Source: Oleispira sp. (GTDB taxonomy: Bacteria > Pseudomonadota > Gammaproteobacteria > Pseudomonadales > Oceanobacteraceae). From it: a stretch of 64,000 bases of DNA. The position numbers were made by a program, and so were the translations under genes. Each line of letters opens with the position of its first letter. Within the stretch, counting starts at the first letter, position 1. Location: NCBI GenBank assembly GCA_016765295.1, contig JAESQF010000036.1, positions 20,438 through 84,437 of the forward strand, read 5' to 3'. Under the pieces are notes generated by a model, which saw only the letters and a list, made by a program, of their open reading frames with translations, made no database searches and had not been told where the DNA came from. Below, piece by piece: positions 46,110-55,469 of the stretch.

Positions 46110-46992
46110 GCCCACCCAACACCCCCTCATACTTCACAAACACCCCAGCCAAAAAATCAATCAACACCCTCACCCGAGCATTCTTCGCCATCCCTTTATG
46201 CGCCAATACCCACAACCATTCAGAAGGCACCGTCTGCACATTAGGTACCCTTACCAAATCAGGGTCGCTATCCCCCAGATAACAAGGTAACGAAGCAATA
46301 ACCATATGCGCTTTAATACCCGCTAACTGCAGCACATCAGAATACATATCACCCCTCACCGGCACGTTAGGGTATTGATCTTTCCCTGCCCACTTCAAAT
46401 GACTAGATTTTGAAGTTATCCCATCACCCCAGCCAAGCCAATGACACCCTTCGGGATCATTCAGCACATCGTGTTCCGCTAAATAGCGCTTGCTGGCATA
46501 AGCGCATTCACTAATACGGCCAACACGTTTACCGGTTAAAGAATCAGGGGGATTATCAACATGGCGAATCGCAACATCCGCCTCTCTACTCGCCAGATCG
46601 TGCATGCCGTAACTCATCACAATCTTCAAATTAATATCAGGGTACAGGATCATAAACTCATTAAGATCGGGCATTAACAAATGACACGCCAAACCATTGG
46701 TCAGCGTTAAACATAAATCCCCCTCAATGCGTAAATCCTTACCCAGTACATCGCGGTCTATTGCATTAAAACCTTCCTGAATTTGCTGCGACGAACGCAA
46801 CAACTGCTCACCGCCCTGGGTTAATGCATAACCACTGGGTAGACGATCAAACAACTGAATCCCCAAGTCCGCTTCCAAGGTATTAATTCTGCGCGCACAC
46901 GAAGAATGATGAATACCCAATACCTTCGCCGCCTTCTTCAAACCGCCCATCTTAGCGATGGCCAGAAAGATCTTAATATCATCCCAGTTCAT
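46099..46992 (-). CDS. LysR family transcriptional regulator (GST divergon)
   Basis: A regulator of 297 residues. The N-terminal helix-turn-helix (KIFLAIAKMGGLKKAAKVLGIHHSSC, INTLEADLGIQLFDR) is followed by a periplasmic-binding-like effector domain. The frame is open to 47016, but the internal ATG at 46992 (MNWDDIKIF) has a strong GGAGG seven bases upstream and matches homologues, so that start was chosen. It faces the disrupted GST gene across a 164-base region with an ATGCG/CGCAT operator-like repeat, the usual LysR arrangement. Confidence 0.88.
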   Translation of the reverse strand: MNWDDIKIFLAIAKMGGLKKAAKVLGIHHSSCARRINTLEADLGIQLFDRLPSGYALTQGGEQLLRSSQQIQEGFNAIDRDVLGKDLRIEGDLCLTLTNGLACHLLMPDLNEFMILYPDINLKIVMSYGMHDLASREADVAIRHVDNPPDSLTGKRVGRISECAYASKRYLAEHDVLNDPEGCHWLGWGDGITSKSSHLKWAGKDQYPNVPVRGDMYSDVLQLAGIKAHMVIASLPCYLGDSDPDLVRVPNVQTVPSEWLWVLAHKGMAKNARVRVLIDFLAGVFVKYEGVLGGRGS

Positions 46993-47056
46993 GCACCCTC
47001 CTCTCCACATGCCCACTCGTTCACCACAAAACAGTGACTAGAAGCTATCTGCATAA

Positions 47057-47075
47057 ATGCGACAAGTAAACGCAT
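47057..47075. promoter_or_regulatory. LysR operator candidate in the GST divergon
   Basis: The inverted repeat ATGCG-N9-CGCAT lies between the divergent LysR and GST genes, 82 bases before the GST start. The symmetry and spacing fit a T-N11-A type LysR site, but this is by eye only. Confidence 0.4.
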
Positions 47076-47156
47076 ATTTGTGATCTATTCATTAAAAACG
47101 CACCCCGTATACTTTGATCAACATTAAGCAACAGCAACCTATTAGCGAGACCCAAC

Positions 47157-47890
47157 ATGACAAACACAATGATCGACTTATACACAGACGCAACACCCAA
47201 CGGCCTAAAGATATCCATCGCACTAGAAGAACTAGGCCTGCAATACAACGTTCATAAAGGCTTAAACGACGGTGCTAATACCAGTCCAGAATTTACCGCC
47301 ATGAACCCCAACCAGAAGATCCCATTACTTAAAGACGGCGAAGTGATCGTCAGCGAGTCGGGCGCAATACTGTATTACCTAGCCGAGAAGTCAGGCACCT
47401 TGCTACCGAAAGACCTGCTAAAGCGCACCAAAGTCATCGAAATGCTGATGCTACAAATGAGCGGCCTAGGTCCAAACTTTGGCCAACTTTTGGTATGGGG
47501 CGGCGCTTGGAATAACGAACACCCGGTTGCAACACAGCGCTACGCTCAAGAAGTGAACCGATTATTCAACGTGCTGAATACGTTATTAGAAGGTCATGAG
47601 TATTTTGCCGGAGACGAATACTCCATTGCCCCAATTTTGTCAGGATAAGAGGCGCCTTTTTCCCTTGGGTGAGAATGGCGTTTGTTCATCCTATTAGTGA
47701 GATGCTGGAACTAGCGGCCGGTAAGAGTACAAAGCACGCTAACTTAATTGCATGGTACGAACGCATTGGTCAGCTGGAAGCCGTGCTACGTGGTTTGTTG
47801 ATACCTGAAGCGAATCCGCCAGAAGTGCAGATGGAGATGCTCGTTAATGCGGTATGGGATTGGGTGAGTTGCATAAGTAGGTTTAGCTGA
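47157..47890 (+). pseudogene. Glutathione S-transferase, frameshifted
   Basis: The N-terminal 160 codons read as a normal GST (IDLYTDATPNGLKISIALEELG with a thioredoxin-like domain, then a C-terminal helical domain). At SIAP (about 47620) the frame runs into a TAA at 47646-47648. The rest resumes in another frame from about 47654 with GAFFPWVRMAFVHP, which fits the usual SIADIAFFPW. About 17 extra bases lie between the two halves compared with what the family motif would need, so the frame is out by one. The product is probably a broken detoxification enzyme, unless the indel is a sequencing error. Confidence 0.85.
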
Positions 47891-47895
47891 AGGTT

Positions 47896-47926
47896 GGACA
47901 CCTAATTCAAGGTTGATTAGGTGTCC
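47896..47926. other. Strong hairpin downstream of the GST remnant
   Basis: A perfect 11-bp stem GGACACCTAAT/ATTAGGTGTCC with a 9-base loop. No T-run follows on either strand, so it is not a standard terminator. It lies between the convergent GST remnant and HNH gene. Confidence 0.6.
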
Positions 47927-48004
47927 ATTAAAGCAGTGAAATATCAAGAATTTCTATAATGATGCCACATCACCTCATTGATTTAGCGAATACTAAATTG
48001 CCAA

Positions 48005-48577
48005 TTATTGTACACCGAAATGTAATTCCCGATGGCAGTTTGGACATACTGCTAATGCATTTTTGACTGTATCTTCACCACCGAGAGCTAATGGCACTCT
48101 ATGATGAACTTCAAGGTATGGTGTCCCGTCTTTAACCCTAATAAATGGTGCATTATTACCACATTGCTCACATACTCCTTTGGCTCTATAAAGAACCTCA
48201 GCAACAACATCAGGGTTCCTTACATAGTTCGCAGTAATTGAATAATTTATATTGGGGATTTTAGAAGCATTCGATAATCTTTCTAGTCTTTTTTTAGAAG
48301 AGTCAGATTGAGATTTTGATATATCTAGCTCTGAGTATGATTTTTGAACAATTGAATTTTTATTAACGACAGTGTATTCAAGACTAGAGAGGCCTGCTCT
48401 TGCATCGTTGGTATGTAAGTTCTTTGAAGCCTCATTAGTTGCCAATCCCCAAATGGCTTTCGCAGGATACGACCTTCCTGAGGAATTAATAACGAACCAA
48501 TTTCTTGCCGGCTTATGACCTTCTGGTCGAATCCCCTTATCGAAATCAAGGAAGGCTTTCTCTACTAATTTTTTCAT
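48005..48577 (-). CDS. HNH endonuclease, McrA-like, in the deaminase defence operon
   Basis: A 190-residue nuclease. The C-terminal half has the HNH site with zinc-knuckle cysteines: CEQCG, LEVHHRVPLALGG (paired histidines), the NALAVCPNCHRELHFG end with a second CxxC and catalytic asparagine and histidine. The N-terminal 75 residues, including RSYPAKAIWGLA, resemble the head domain of McrA-like modification-dependent endonucleases. It starts 15 bases after the deaminase stop, with its own AGG ribosome site, so the two are an operon. It probably cuts phage or modified DNA, adding a second layer to the deaminase. Confidence 0.82.
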   Translation of the reverse strand: MKKLVEKAFLDFDKGIRPEGHKPARNWFVINSSGRSYPAKAIWGLATNEASKNLHTNDARAGLSSLEYTVVNKNSIVQKSYSELDISKSQSDSSKKRLERLSNASKIPNINYSITANYVRNPDVVAEVLYRAKGVCEQCGNNAPFIRVKDGTPYLEVHHRVPLALGGEDTVKNALAVCPNCHRELHFGVQ

Positions 48578-48592
48578 ATATACCTAAGTAAA

Positions 48593-50224
48593 CTAACGAA
48601 TGGAAATATCCCCGTCTGCTGGCATTTCCCATTTCCCTTTAATATTTTCATCGAAGATGGATTTTTTATTCTCACCAACCCATGCAATAGCAATATTTTC
48701 TAAATCTATATAGACAGCATTATTACGAGGAATTATAGGCGATGATTTCCGTTTATCCCAATCCATGTTGTTACCACAATTATCCTTTCTAACAGGCATG
48801 CTGAAAAATTCCATATATTTTTCTGGTGAAATGCCAACAAAAGGGTCGAATAAAACAGCATCTATATGTTTGCTCTCATTAGACCGTCCATCAACAATGA
48901 CAGAGCGTTCATATAGTTCCTCTGCCATGCTTTTCGGGTAGGGTTCTACATACACGACCCTTTTGATTCCCGCAGCAATAATGTGCCTAGCGCACATATG
49001 ACATGGAAATGTAGTGCAATACAGAGTGGAATCTTTAATACTCACCCCTCGTCGAGCGGCATCAACTATTGCGGCCATTTCTGCATGTACAATTCTGCCA
49101 AACTCAATAATACTAGAGACCCTTGTGTCTTTTAGTACAGACTTATCATCCCCATAAAGAATATTATTCACTAATTCTTTTACTGGTGTATTTTTCTTCT
49201 GTTCACTGAGCCATTCATTATCTATTAGCCTATGCAATATTTCTCCAATTATAGACTCTTTGGTTTTAACACTTTGATCAAAACCTCTTTGAAAGTCTCT
49301 ATCGTCGCCACTATCGCCCTCCCAATATAGTCCTCCTCCTGACTTTGGGACTTCATTGCAACCTGACGATAATATCTCTCCATTTTCAGAAGCTATTACT
49401 GCACCAACTTGACGAGATAAATCAGCCGATCTAAGGGATACCGCCTTGGCTTGAAACATGCCAAACTCATCTTTTGAAGGCGTTATGCGAGGATCCTGAA
49501 ACCATAAATTTAACGCTCTATTAAAGTTCGTTTTAAGATTAGCTTTTGTATCCATTCGAATGAATATATCTGCCAACGGAAAGGTGCCACTAACATCTTG
49601 ACCCAATTCGTCAGTTTTAGATTTTGCGTCCTTACCAACTAATGAGGTGGCTATTTTCTCGTACTTCTCCCCACCTGAAGTTTCAAATTTGGACGCTGCT
49701 ATTTTTGCTCCAAGCGCTTTAATGCGTTCAGCCTTCGGTGCATAGATCGAAACAACTAAAAAGGCCTCTCCATAAACAGCTCTAAGAGTTGAGACCTCTT
49801 TTGGATTTTTCAAAGAGTTTAAAATATACGCACGGCGATTGGAAGGCTCAACTGAATCCCTATCTTCCACATCTTTTTTTACCTCTTTTTTCTTTCTTAA
49901 GTTTGAGATACGTTTCATAGAAAGCAATGCAAGTATATCTGGCTGCTCAGTAGAACCCCTCAGGTCATCACCAGCATCCATATACGCATCAATTCTAACA
50001 TCCTCAGATTCACTTTTTACTGTTTTAAGCTTTTCGTATTTAGGGATATCATCAAGAAGTGAGCTAAGTTTTATCTCATCTACCGTGTAATTAAAACTTT
50101 TTAGAGTTTCAGTGATAGTACTTGAAATTAATTCGAGATCTGTCCCTATCGCAGCTATTAATCCGATGACTAATTCTGGATCTGTTATTAATGAATCGAT
50201 AGGTTGGTCAATAGGTTCAGTCAT
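48593..50224 (-). CDS. Anti-phage dCTP/dCMP deaminase (AvcD-like)
   Basis: A 543-residue protein. The N-terminal 60 residues (ELVIGLIAAIGTDLELI) match the nucleotide-kinase-like head of AvcD-type proteins, without a classic Walker lysine. The C-terminal third is a zinc cytidine-deaminase domain with catalytic His380-Ala-Glu382 (IVHAEMAAIVDAARRG) and the zinc cysteines Cys408 and Cys411 in FPCHMCARHIIAAGI. Such proteins deplete deoxycytidine nucleotides during phage infection and are held inactive by the upstream AvcI RNA in Vibrio and E. coli. The next gene is an HNH nuclease, 15 bases downstream. Confidence 0.88.
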   Translation of the reverse strand: MTEPIDQPIDSLITDPELVIGLIAAIGTDLELISSTITETLKSFNYTVDEIKLSSLLDDIPKYEKLKTVKSESEDVRIDAYMDAGDDLRGSTEQPDILALLSMKRISNLRKKKEVKKDVEDRDSVEPSNRRAYILNSLKNPKEVSTLRAVYGEAFLVVSIYAPKAERIKALGAKIAASKFETSGGEKYEKIATSLVGKDAKSKTDELGQDVSGTFPLADIFIRMDTKANLKTNFNRALNLWFQDPRITPSKDEFGMFQAKAVSLRSADLSRQVGAVIASENGEILSSGCNEVPKSGGGLYWEGDSGDDRDFQRGFDQSVKTKESIIGEILHRLIDNEWLSEQKKNTPVKELVNNILYGDDKSVLKDTRVSSIIEFGRIVHAEMAAIVDAARRGVSIKDSTLYCTTFPCHMCARHIIAAGIKRVVYVEPYPKSMAEELYERSVIVDGRSNESKHIDAVLFDPFVGISPEKYMEFFSMPVRKDNCGNNMDWDKRKSSPIIPRNNAVYIDLENIAIAWVGENKKSIFDENIKGKWEMPADGDISIR

Positions 50225-50786
50225 TTTTATTGCTTCGTATTTTTGCTGTGAAGGTAAAGCTTCAAAAAGATAATAATATTTTATTAAAAAGCTTAAGGAT
50301 CAGTTCAAATATCAAAAGTCAAAAGTCAAAGTGGCAAGCTTACATTGCGGGTAGATAGGCAGTAGACATGACCCTAAATTTCTGGACCTAATCATGAGCA
50401 CAATACCGACTGATATTCCGCCATTATTAACCAATAATAGATGTTACTGACTCTTTAATCTCGACTACATCACCGATAAATGACTTTTATGATTTTAATA
50501 CGTTCTCATATATTAAAGACCATAACCGTGAGTTATGCGACATGATGTCGAATAAACTGCTGTATCCGAAGAAGACGAATGTATTGAGATATTTATTGAA
50601 ACTATACGACCTTCCCTATTAATAATTATTTAAAACTAGGCAACAGCATAGCCTGCTATCGATCCCGTCAAAATTGACCACCAGCAAGTTTTTCGCCATT
50701 GCAAAGCCACCTTTACATTGGCTCTGCTACTATCTACTCATTGCACTGCAGTCTGAAATTAATCTTAAATACACTCGATACAATAT
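50225..50786. other. 562-base region upstream of the AvcD-like gene: possible AvcI-type RNA and a decayed ORF
   Basis: No intact gene was seen here. The part nearest avcD (50225-50390) is where an AvcI-type antitoxin RNA would be encoded; it contains the direct repeat of TCAAAAG at about 50316-50330, but no structure was verified. Between about 50395 and 50622 the plus strand has protein-like fragments in two frames: MSTIPTDIPPLLT, which hits a stop after 18 codons, and a frame reading HNRELCDMMSNKLLYPKK that ends at a TAA at 50620-50622. They look like remnants of one broken gene of unknown family. Confidence 0.45.
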
Positions 50787-51698
50787 TCACACAAACCTCC
50801 TCCTAAATTCCTTCGGTGTTAAGCCAATAATCTTCACAAACGATTTACGGCACGCACTCACGTCTTCATAACCCACATCATAGGCAATTACTTCAAACGT
50901 CTTCTTGGTTGATTCTAATAACTCACATGCTTTCTGGATTCTAAGGCGCTGTAGGTATTCATTCGCTTTAAACCCTGTTGCTTGAATAAAGTGTCGGGCA
51001 AAAGTGCGCTCCGACAGATGGCTCTTTTTTGCCAGTGATGCCACGGTTAGGCGTGTATGAAACTTCGCTTGCATGTGCGTTTGAATTTTATGTATTACGT
51101 CGTCGCCATGATCGAACCTTGGGTTGAAGCTTTGGTAGTAGCGCTGCTCTCTGGGTGCGGTATCGATAATTAAGAACTTTCCTAACTGGCGCATGACTGC
51201 GGGGGTTAAAAACTGGGCCACCAGCTCTAGGCCTAAGTCCATCCAAGACATTAAGCCACCCGCTGTTATTAGGTCGCCGTCGTTGATGATGATTTTTTCG
51301 CTGTTTACTTTTACCTCAGTGAATAACGTTTGTAGTTGATCTGATAATCCCCAGTGCGTTGTGGCTGGGCGATTATTGAGTAATCCGGTTTCCGCTAATA
51401 TGAAGGTTCCCGCACACACAGCACAGATCACCGCGCCTTGCTTATGTTGTTTTACTATCCATTGGTTGAGTACGGCTTCGGGCGAGAGAAAGTATTCGTC
51501 GACGATGTTGGGCGGCAAAATGACGATGTGGTTTTTGCGCTTTGCGGTGGCTAATTCTGTGACTTCTATTATTTCTACATCGAAGCGTGCTTCTAGTGCG
51601 TGTTCTTCTGCAAAGCGATTGGCGAGTAGAAACATTTCATACAAGCCCAGCGTTGCGGTTTGCATTGCGCCTGGGTAGTTAATTATTTGTAGTTTCAT
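50787..51698 (-). CDS. GlxA family transcriptional regulator, divergent from a cysteine hydrolase
   Basis: A 303-residue DJ-1/PfpI plus AraC regulator. The DJ-1 part has the CAVCAGTFILAETGLL elbow and ATTHWGLSDQLQTLF; the AraC part has VASLAKKSHLSERTFARHF and AYDVGYEDVSACRKSFVKI, ending GLTPKEFRRRFV. A usable AAGGCGT Shine-Dalgarno precedes the ATG. It is divergent from the isochorismatase-family gene with 175 bases between, so it probably controls that gene. Confidence 0.9.
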   Translation of the reverse strand: MKLQIINYPGAMQTATLGLYEMFLLANRFAEEHALEARFDVEIIEVTELATAKRKNHIVILPPNIVDEYFLSPEAVLNQWIVKQHKQGAVICAVCAGTFILAETGLLNNRPATTHWGLSDQLQTLFTEVKVNSEKIIINDGDLITAGGLMSWMDLGLELVAQFLTPAVMRQLGKFLIIDTAPREQRYYQSFNPRFDHGDDVIHKIQTHMQAKFHTRLTVASLAKKSHLSERTFARHFIQATGFKANEYLQRLRIQKACELLESTKKTFEVIAYDVGYEDVSACRKSFVKIIGLTPKEFRRRFV

Positions 51699-51873
51699 AC
51701 GCCTTTTTACCTTGATTCCATCTTTGGCCGCTCTTTCTCACACTGACCGATTTTGCCTGCTTTATGCCCGTTTTGACTTTAGTGCATTGCGCTGAAATTG
51801 GCAATAATAGCTTCACGGTCACAAGCCGACATACAACTCTCTGTAATAAACGATCAAGAAGAAGGTAAATACA

Positions 51874-52455
51874 ATGAACGCTCTTAATACTCTAAATACG
51901 ACGGCGCTATTATTAATCGATTTTCAAAACGATTACTTCCCGACTTATGCCGGTGCTAAAAATCCGTTAGTAGGAACAGAAGCAGCAGCAGAGCAAGGCG
52001 CTAAGTTGTTGGCAGTGTTCCGCCAGCAAGGGTTGCCTGTTGTGCATGTGCGCCATGAGTTTCCGACTGTTGAGGCGCCGTTCTTTTTGCCGGGTTCTGA
52101 TGGCGCGCAGATTCATTCGTCTGTTGCTGCGCAAGCAGGTGAAGTGGTTATTTTGAAGCATCAGATTAATAGCTTCCGCGAAACAGATCTGCAAAAGGTT
52201 TTGGATGACGCTGGTATTAAGAAGTTGGTGATTGTGGGGGCTATGACGCATATGTGTGTCGATGCGGTAACTCGTGCGGCTGCTGATTTGGGTTATGAGT
52301 GTGCGGTGGCCCATGATGCGTGTGCGACGTTGGATTTGGAGTTTGATGGGGTGAAGGTGCCTGCGGCTCAGGTTCAGGCGGCGTTTATGGCTGGGCTGGG
52401 GTTTGCTTATGCGAAGGTGGCTAGTGCTGAGGAGTTGATTGCTGAAGCGCTGTAG
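51874..52455 (+). CDS. Cysteine hydrolase of the isochorismatase family
   Basis: A 193-residue alpha/beta hydrolase with the family triad: Asp in LLIDFQNDYF (residue about 17), Lys in VILKHQINSF and the nucleophile Cys in VGAMTHMCVDAV. Family members include isochorismatases, nicotinamidases and ureidoacrylate-type amidohydrolases; nothing here picks between them. It is the divergent partner of the GlxA-type regulator. An AGAAGAAGG Shine-Dalgarno precedes the start. Confidence 0.88.
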   Translation: MNALNTLNTTALLLIDFQNDYFPTYAGAKNPLVGTEAAAEQGAKLLAVFRQQGLPVVHVRHEFPTVEAPFFLPGSDGAQIHSSVAAQAGEVVILKHQINSFRETDLQKVLDDAGIKKLVIVGAMTHMCVDAVTRAAADLGYECAVAHDACATLDLEFDGVKVPAAQVQAAFMAGLGFAYAKVASAEELIAEAL

Positions 52456-52492
52456 AGGCTTCAAAGGACGATAGAAGCGGGATTAGCATACT

Positions 52493-52513
52493 GATGCCTT
52501 CATTGAAGGCATC
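52493..52513. terminator. Hairpin between the convergent cysteine hydrolase and small membrane gene
   Basis: A 10-bp stem GATGCCTTCA/TGAAGGCATC with a one-base centre (in practice a 3- to 5-base loop). It lies between two convergent genes, as a terminator would, but no clear T-run follows, so its role is uncertain. Confidence 0.4.
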
Positions 52514-52550
52514 GTATCAATCTAACTGACAATATTACGGTCTATGTGGT

Positions 52551-52970
52551 TCAGGAAAAATGTTCCCAGCGGCTCTTTGTTGTTAGGTAGATAATTACTG
52601 GGCCGATCAACCCTGTTAACGCAGGTATGATGCCAATTCCAATGTATAGATTTATACAGAATGCGATAGCCGCAATGGCGAAAAAGCTAAAGACAGCCCA
52701 CTTCTTCCACATCCAAATTCCAGCGGCTATTGCTACATTTACTGTGGAGACAACTCCCAAAAAGTAGAGTATTCCTACTGTCATATCCGGGGATGCCTGA
52801 AGCACCATTTCAGGATTAGTAAAATAGGTAAATGCGGTAAGTGGGTTTACGACAAACATTAAGACTAGGAAAAGAGTTAACCAAAACCCTCGTTTCTTTT
52901 CTGCTTTCCTTTCTGCCTGCTCTTCTATTTTCTTTTCTACTTGTTCTTCAATATCTGTATTCGTGTCCAT
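52551..52970 (-). CDS. Small four-helix membrane protein, unknown function
   Basis: A 139-residue protein with a charged coiled-coil start (EEQVEKKIEEQAERKAEKKR) and four hydrophobic helices. No family was recognised. It is 57 bases downstream of the M4-like protease gene on the same strand, so it may be cotranscribed, but no functional link is visible. Confidence 0.55.
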   Translation of the reverse strand: MDTNTDIEEQVEKKIEEQAERKAEKKRGFWLTLFLVLMFVVNPLTAFTYFTNPEMVLQASPDMTVGILYFLGVVSTVNVAIAAGIWMWKKWAVFSFFAIAAIAFCINLYIGIGIIPALTGLIGPVIIYLTTKSRWEHFS

Positions 52971-53027
52971 GTGTATTCCTTAGTTCTGTTTTTTATTACT
53001 GGGTACTTGGCAGGGCATGTGAAATTA

Positions 53028-55340
53028 CTACCAAACTACCCGCACATCAAGCGCTTCACCTACTGCTGAATGACATGCATCCGTGTAACTATTTTCGCCG
53101 ACGATCCTTATGAATCTTCCTATATCAAAAGATGGATCACCCGCAGCCACGTTTACGTCTGTAATAAAGGTGGTTAAGTCTTTGCTGATGATTATTCCAT
53201 AAGGCAGGTCTTTTGCGATTGTTTCTTCACTGACGATTTCGTTCGCTGTATAAAAACCGTCGTCGTTTATATCTAGCCAGACTGTCCATTTTGTTGTTTC
53301 CACTGCAACTTCACCATTTACACCGGCAATATCTAAGTTCAGTGTTTTGTTGTTCGCGCCGGTTAATTGTATTGGGGCTAGCTCGCGATAGTCTGATTTT
53401 GTCGGAACGAAACCTATATCAGTTCCGTTTATTACAACGGTTCCTATGTCGTTGTCGGGTGTTAAACCGGGAGTGATATAACAATATTGATCGGTTACGG
53501 ATACGTTGCGGGTGAAGTTATCGTTAAGATTTAGCGAGCCGTCTACGGTTAACTTAACCCGATAATCTCCGGTGGCGTCATAAGTGTGTTGCGGATTTTG
53601 TAATGCTGATTCATTGCCGTCGCCAAAATCCCAGTGCCATTCTGTAACGGGGGTCGTGCTGCGGCTATCGTCGGTGAAGTGTGTGCGCAGTTTTGATTTT
53701 TCAAATCTGTAGTGGCTGAGTACACCTTCGTCGAACAGTTTTATTTTTACGGCTTTAAACGCGGCAACTACGTCGTCTGATTTTTGGTTTGAGATAAGTG
53801 CAGCCCGTTGTTTTAGGCATTGCGCTATTTCGGTATGGTTCATGGTTGGAGCCCAGCAATTTCTGGCGGCATCGATGTATAAGGCGTAGGCCGCTTCCAT
53901 TCCCCACTCTTGAGATAGCAGATAAAACGGATAGGTGAACATGCCAAGGCTTAGGTAATAATTCCTTTCTGATTCGTCGTAATCGAGCATGGTTTCAATG
54001 GCTTCGTATTCTGTGACTATTTGGTCGAGGTGGCGCTTTTGGCCTTGGTTTTCTTCACCGTGTAGCCAATGGTTGCTTGCGTCCATACCTTTGGACATAT
54101 CGTACTCGTACCAGGCCATGACTCCTGAGATGTCACTAAAGGCTTCGTGTAGTGTTCTAAAGCTCTTACTAAGATCGGTTTGAAAGAAGTCGATTTCCAT
54201 TACGCGGTTCAATACTCCGTGACCTACTTCGTGACCAATCGAATCGAGGGATGACGCTGATAGCTGTAATGGAATGCCATCACCAAAGGTGGCATAGGCG
54301 CCGTCCCAATATCCGGTCGTTGAACCCGTGCTGCCGTAATGAAGGCGTATGCGCAGTTTGTCGTTTATCGGTGGCTCACCTAGATATTTAACAAAGGTAT
54401 CGTAGACGATGGTGCCGTAGAACATGGCGTCGTTGATGGTTGAGTAAAGCCAAGCGCCTTCTTCGTCACCGACATAGCGATGGGTATTGATTGGGCTTTC
54501 TGCGCAGGGGTATTGGTATATAGGGAATAAGTTATCGTCGGCTTCGTTGGCTTGTGCATTTGGCCCACTGCCCTTACCTGCTTCCCATGCGATATCTCGT
54601 TCGTAGTTCATATCGATGATGCTGACTAGGCCGTTATCAAAGGTGCACAATCCAGCTTGGCTGCGATGAATGGATATTGTGGCTCTTTGTTCTGTGTATA
54701 TTACCGGGAATCCTTCTACATCGGTGCCGCTATCAGGTACGCCGTAATACCATGGCAATTTGTAATTCCCCCCAGGGCCAGACAGCTGGGTATTACCGAT
54801 GAAGTCGTGGAATTTTATTAGGGTGCCGGTGTCTGCTTCGCCATAACCATTATGGGGATAGAGTATTAAGGCTAGAGTGTCTGTTTGAGTCCCTGAAGGG
54901 ATGCTGGTATCGCTGGGGATAACTATTTCAACAATGCCGCTTGGGTCTGTTTTAAAGCTGTCTGTCTTTAACCATGGCTGACTATTGCTGCCTGCTGATT
55001 TATTGCCATCGGCATCTGCCCAATAGACCCAGACGGATTCTGTTTTGAATGGCTGGGTGGCTTCTGTTGCTTTGACTTGGACAGTGATGCTGCCGCCGAG
55101 TTTACCGCTGGCGCTGTCTTGGTCACGGAAGTAGGCGTGACTGATGGTATTGGTAGGCACTTCTTCGATGGGATCGACGACTATTGGCGGTTCTTTGATG
55201 GGCGGTTCTTTTATGGGGGGCTCTTGCACAATAGGGTCAGGTGATGAGCTTCCGCCGCCGCAGGCTGTTAATGAGGCTGCTAGGAATGCTGATAGCACGG
55301 TAGTTCGTGCGATGTTGCTGAATGCTGTTTTGATGATCAT
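53028..55340 (-). CDS. Secreted M4-like metalloprotease with a PKD domain
   Basis: A 770-residue lipoprotein-type protease. The lipobox cysteine is at residue 27 (LAASLTACGGGSSS), followed by a proline-rich linker of repeated KEPPI units. The middle region has the M4-type YWDGAYATFGDG segment, the zinc motif GHEVGHGVLN (near residue 370) and the downstream HEAFSDISGV glutamate. A PKD domain follows (WHWDFGDGNESALQNPQHTYD, about 565-615), and a C-terminal beta domain of about 150 residues ends in ALDVRVVW. It degrades extracellular protein; the prodomain normally seen in M4 enzymes is not obvious. Confidence 0.82.
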   Translation of the reverse strand: MIIKTAFSNIARTTVLSAFLAASLTACGGGSSSPDPIVQEPPIKEPPIKEPPIVVDPIEEVPTNTISHAYFRDQDSASGKLGGSITVQVKATEATQPFKTESVWVYWADADGNKSAGSNSQPWLKTDSFKTDPSGIVEIVIPSDTSIPSGTQTDTLALILYPHNGYGEADTGTLIKFHDFIGNTQLSGPGGNYKLPWYYGVPDSGTDVEGFPVIYTEQRATISIHRSQAGLCTFDNGLVSIIDMNYERDIAWEAGKGSGPNAQANEADDNLFPIYQYPCAESPINTHRYVGDEEGAWLYSTINDAMFYGTIVYDTFVKYLGEPPINDKLRIRLHYGSTGSTTGYWDGAYATFGDGIPLQLSASSLDSIGHEVGHGVLNRVMEIDFFQTDLSKSFRTLHEAFSDISGVMAWYEYDMSKGMDASNHWLHGEENQGQKRHLDQIVTEYEAIETMLDYDESERNYYLSLGMFTYPFYLLSQEWGMEAAYALYIDAARNCWAPTMNHTEIAQCLKQRAALISNQKSDDVVAAFKAVKIKLFDEGVLSHYRFEKSKLRTHFTDDSRSTTPVTEWHWDFGDGNESALQNPQHTYDATGDYRVKLTVDGSLNLNDNFTRNVSVTDQYCYITPGLTPDNDIGTVVINGTDIGFVPTKSDYRELAPIQLTGANNKTLNLDIAGVNGEVAVETTKWTVWLDINDDGFYTANEIVSEETIAKDLPYGIIISKDLTTFITDVNVAAGDPSFDIGRFIRIVGENSYTDACHSAVGEALDVRVVW

Positions 55341-55469
55341 GCCTTCCCTAGCGTGTTCTTATACAGGGCTATAAAAGCGCTGTTTATAAAATACGCAAGA
55401 GTAAACCTGCGTGGGGTTATTGGCAATGGTCTTTTAGTGAATAACACTGTTCATACAGACGTTCTATTC

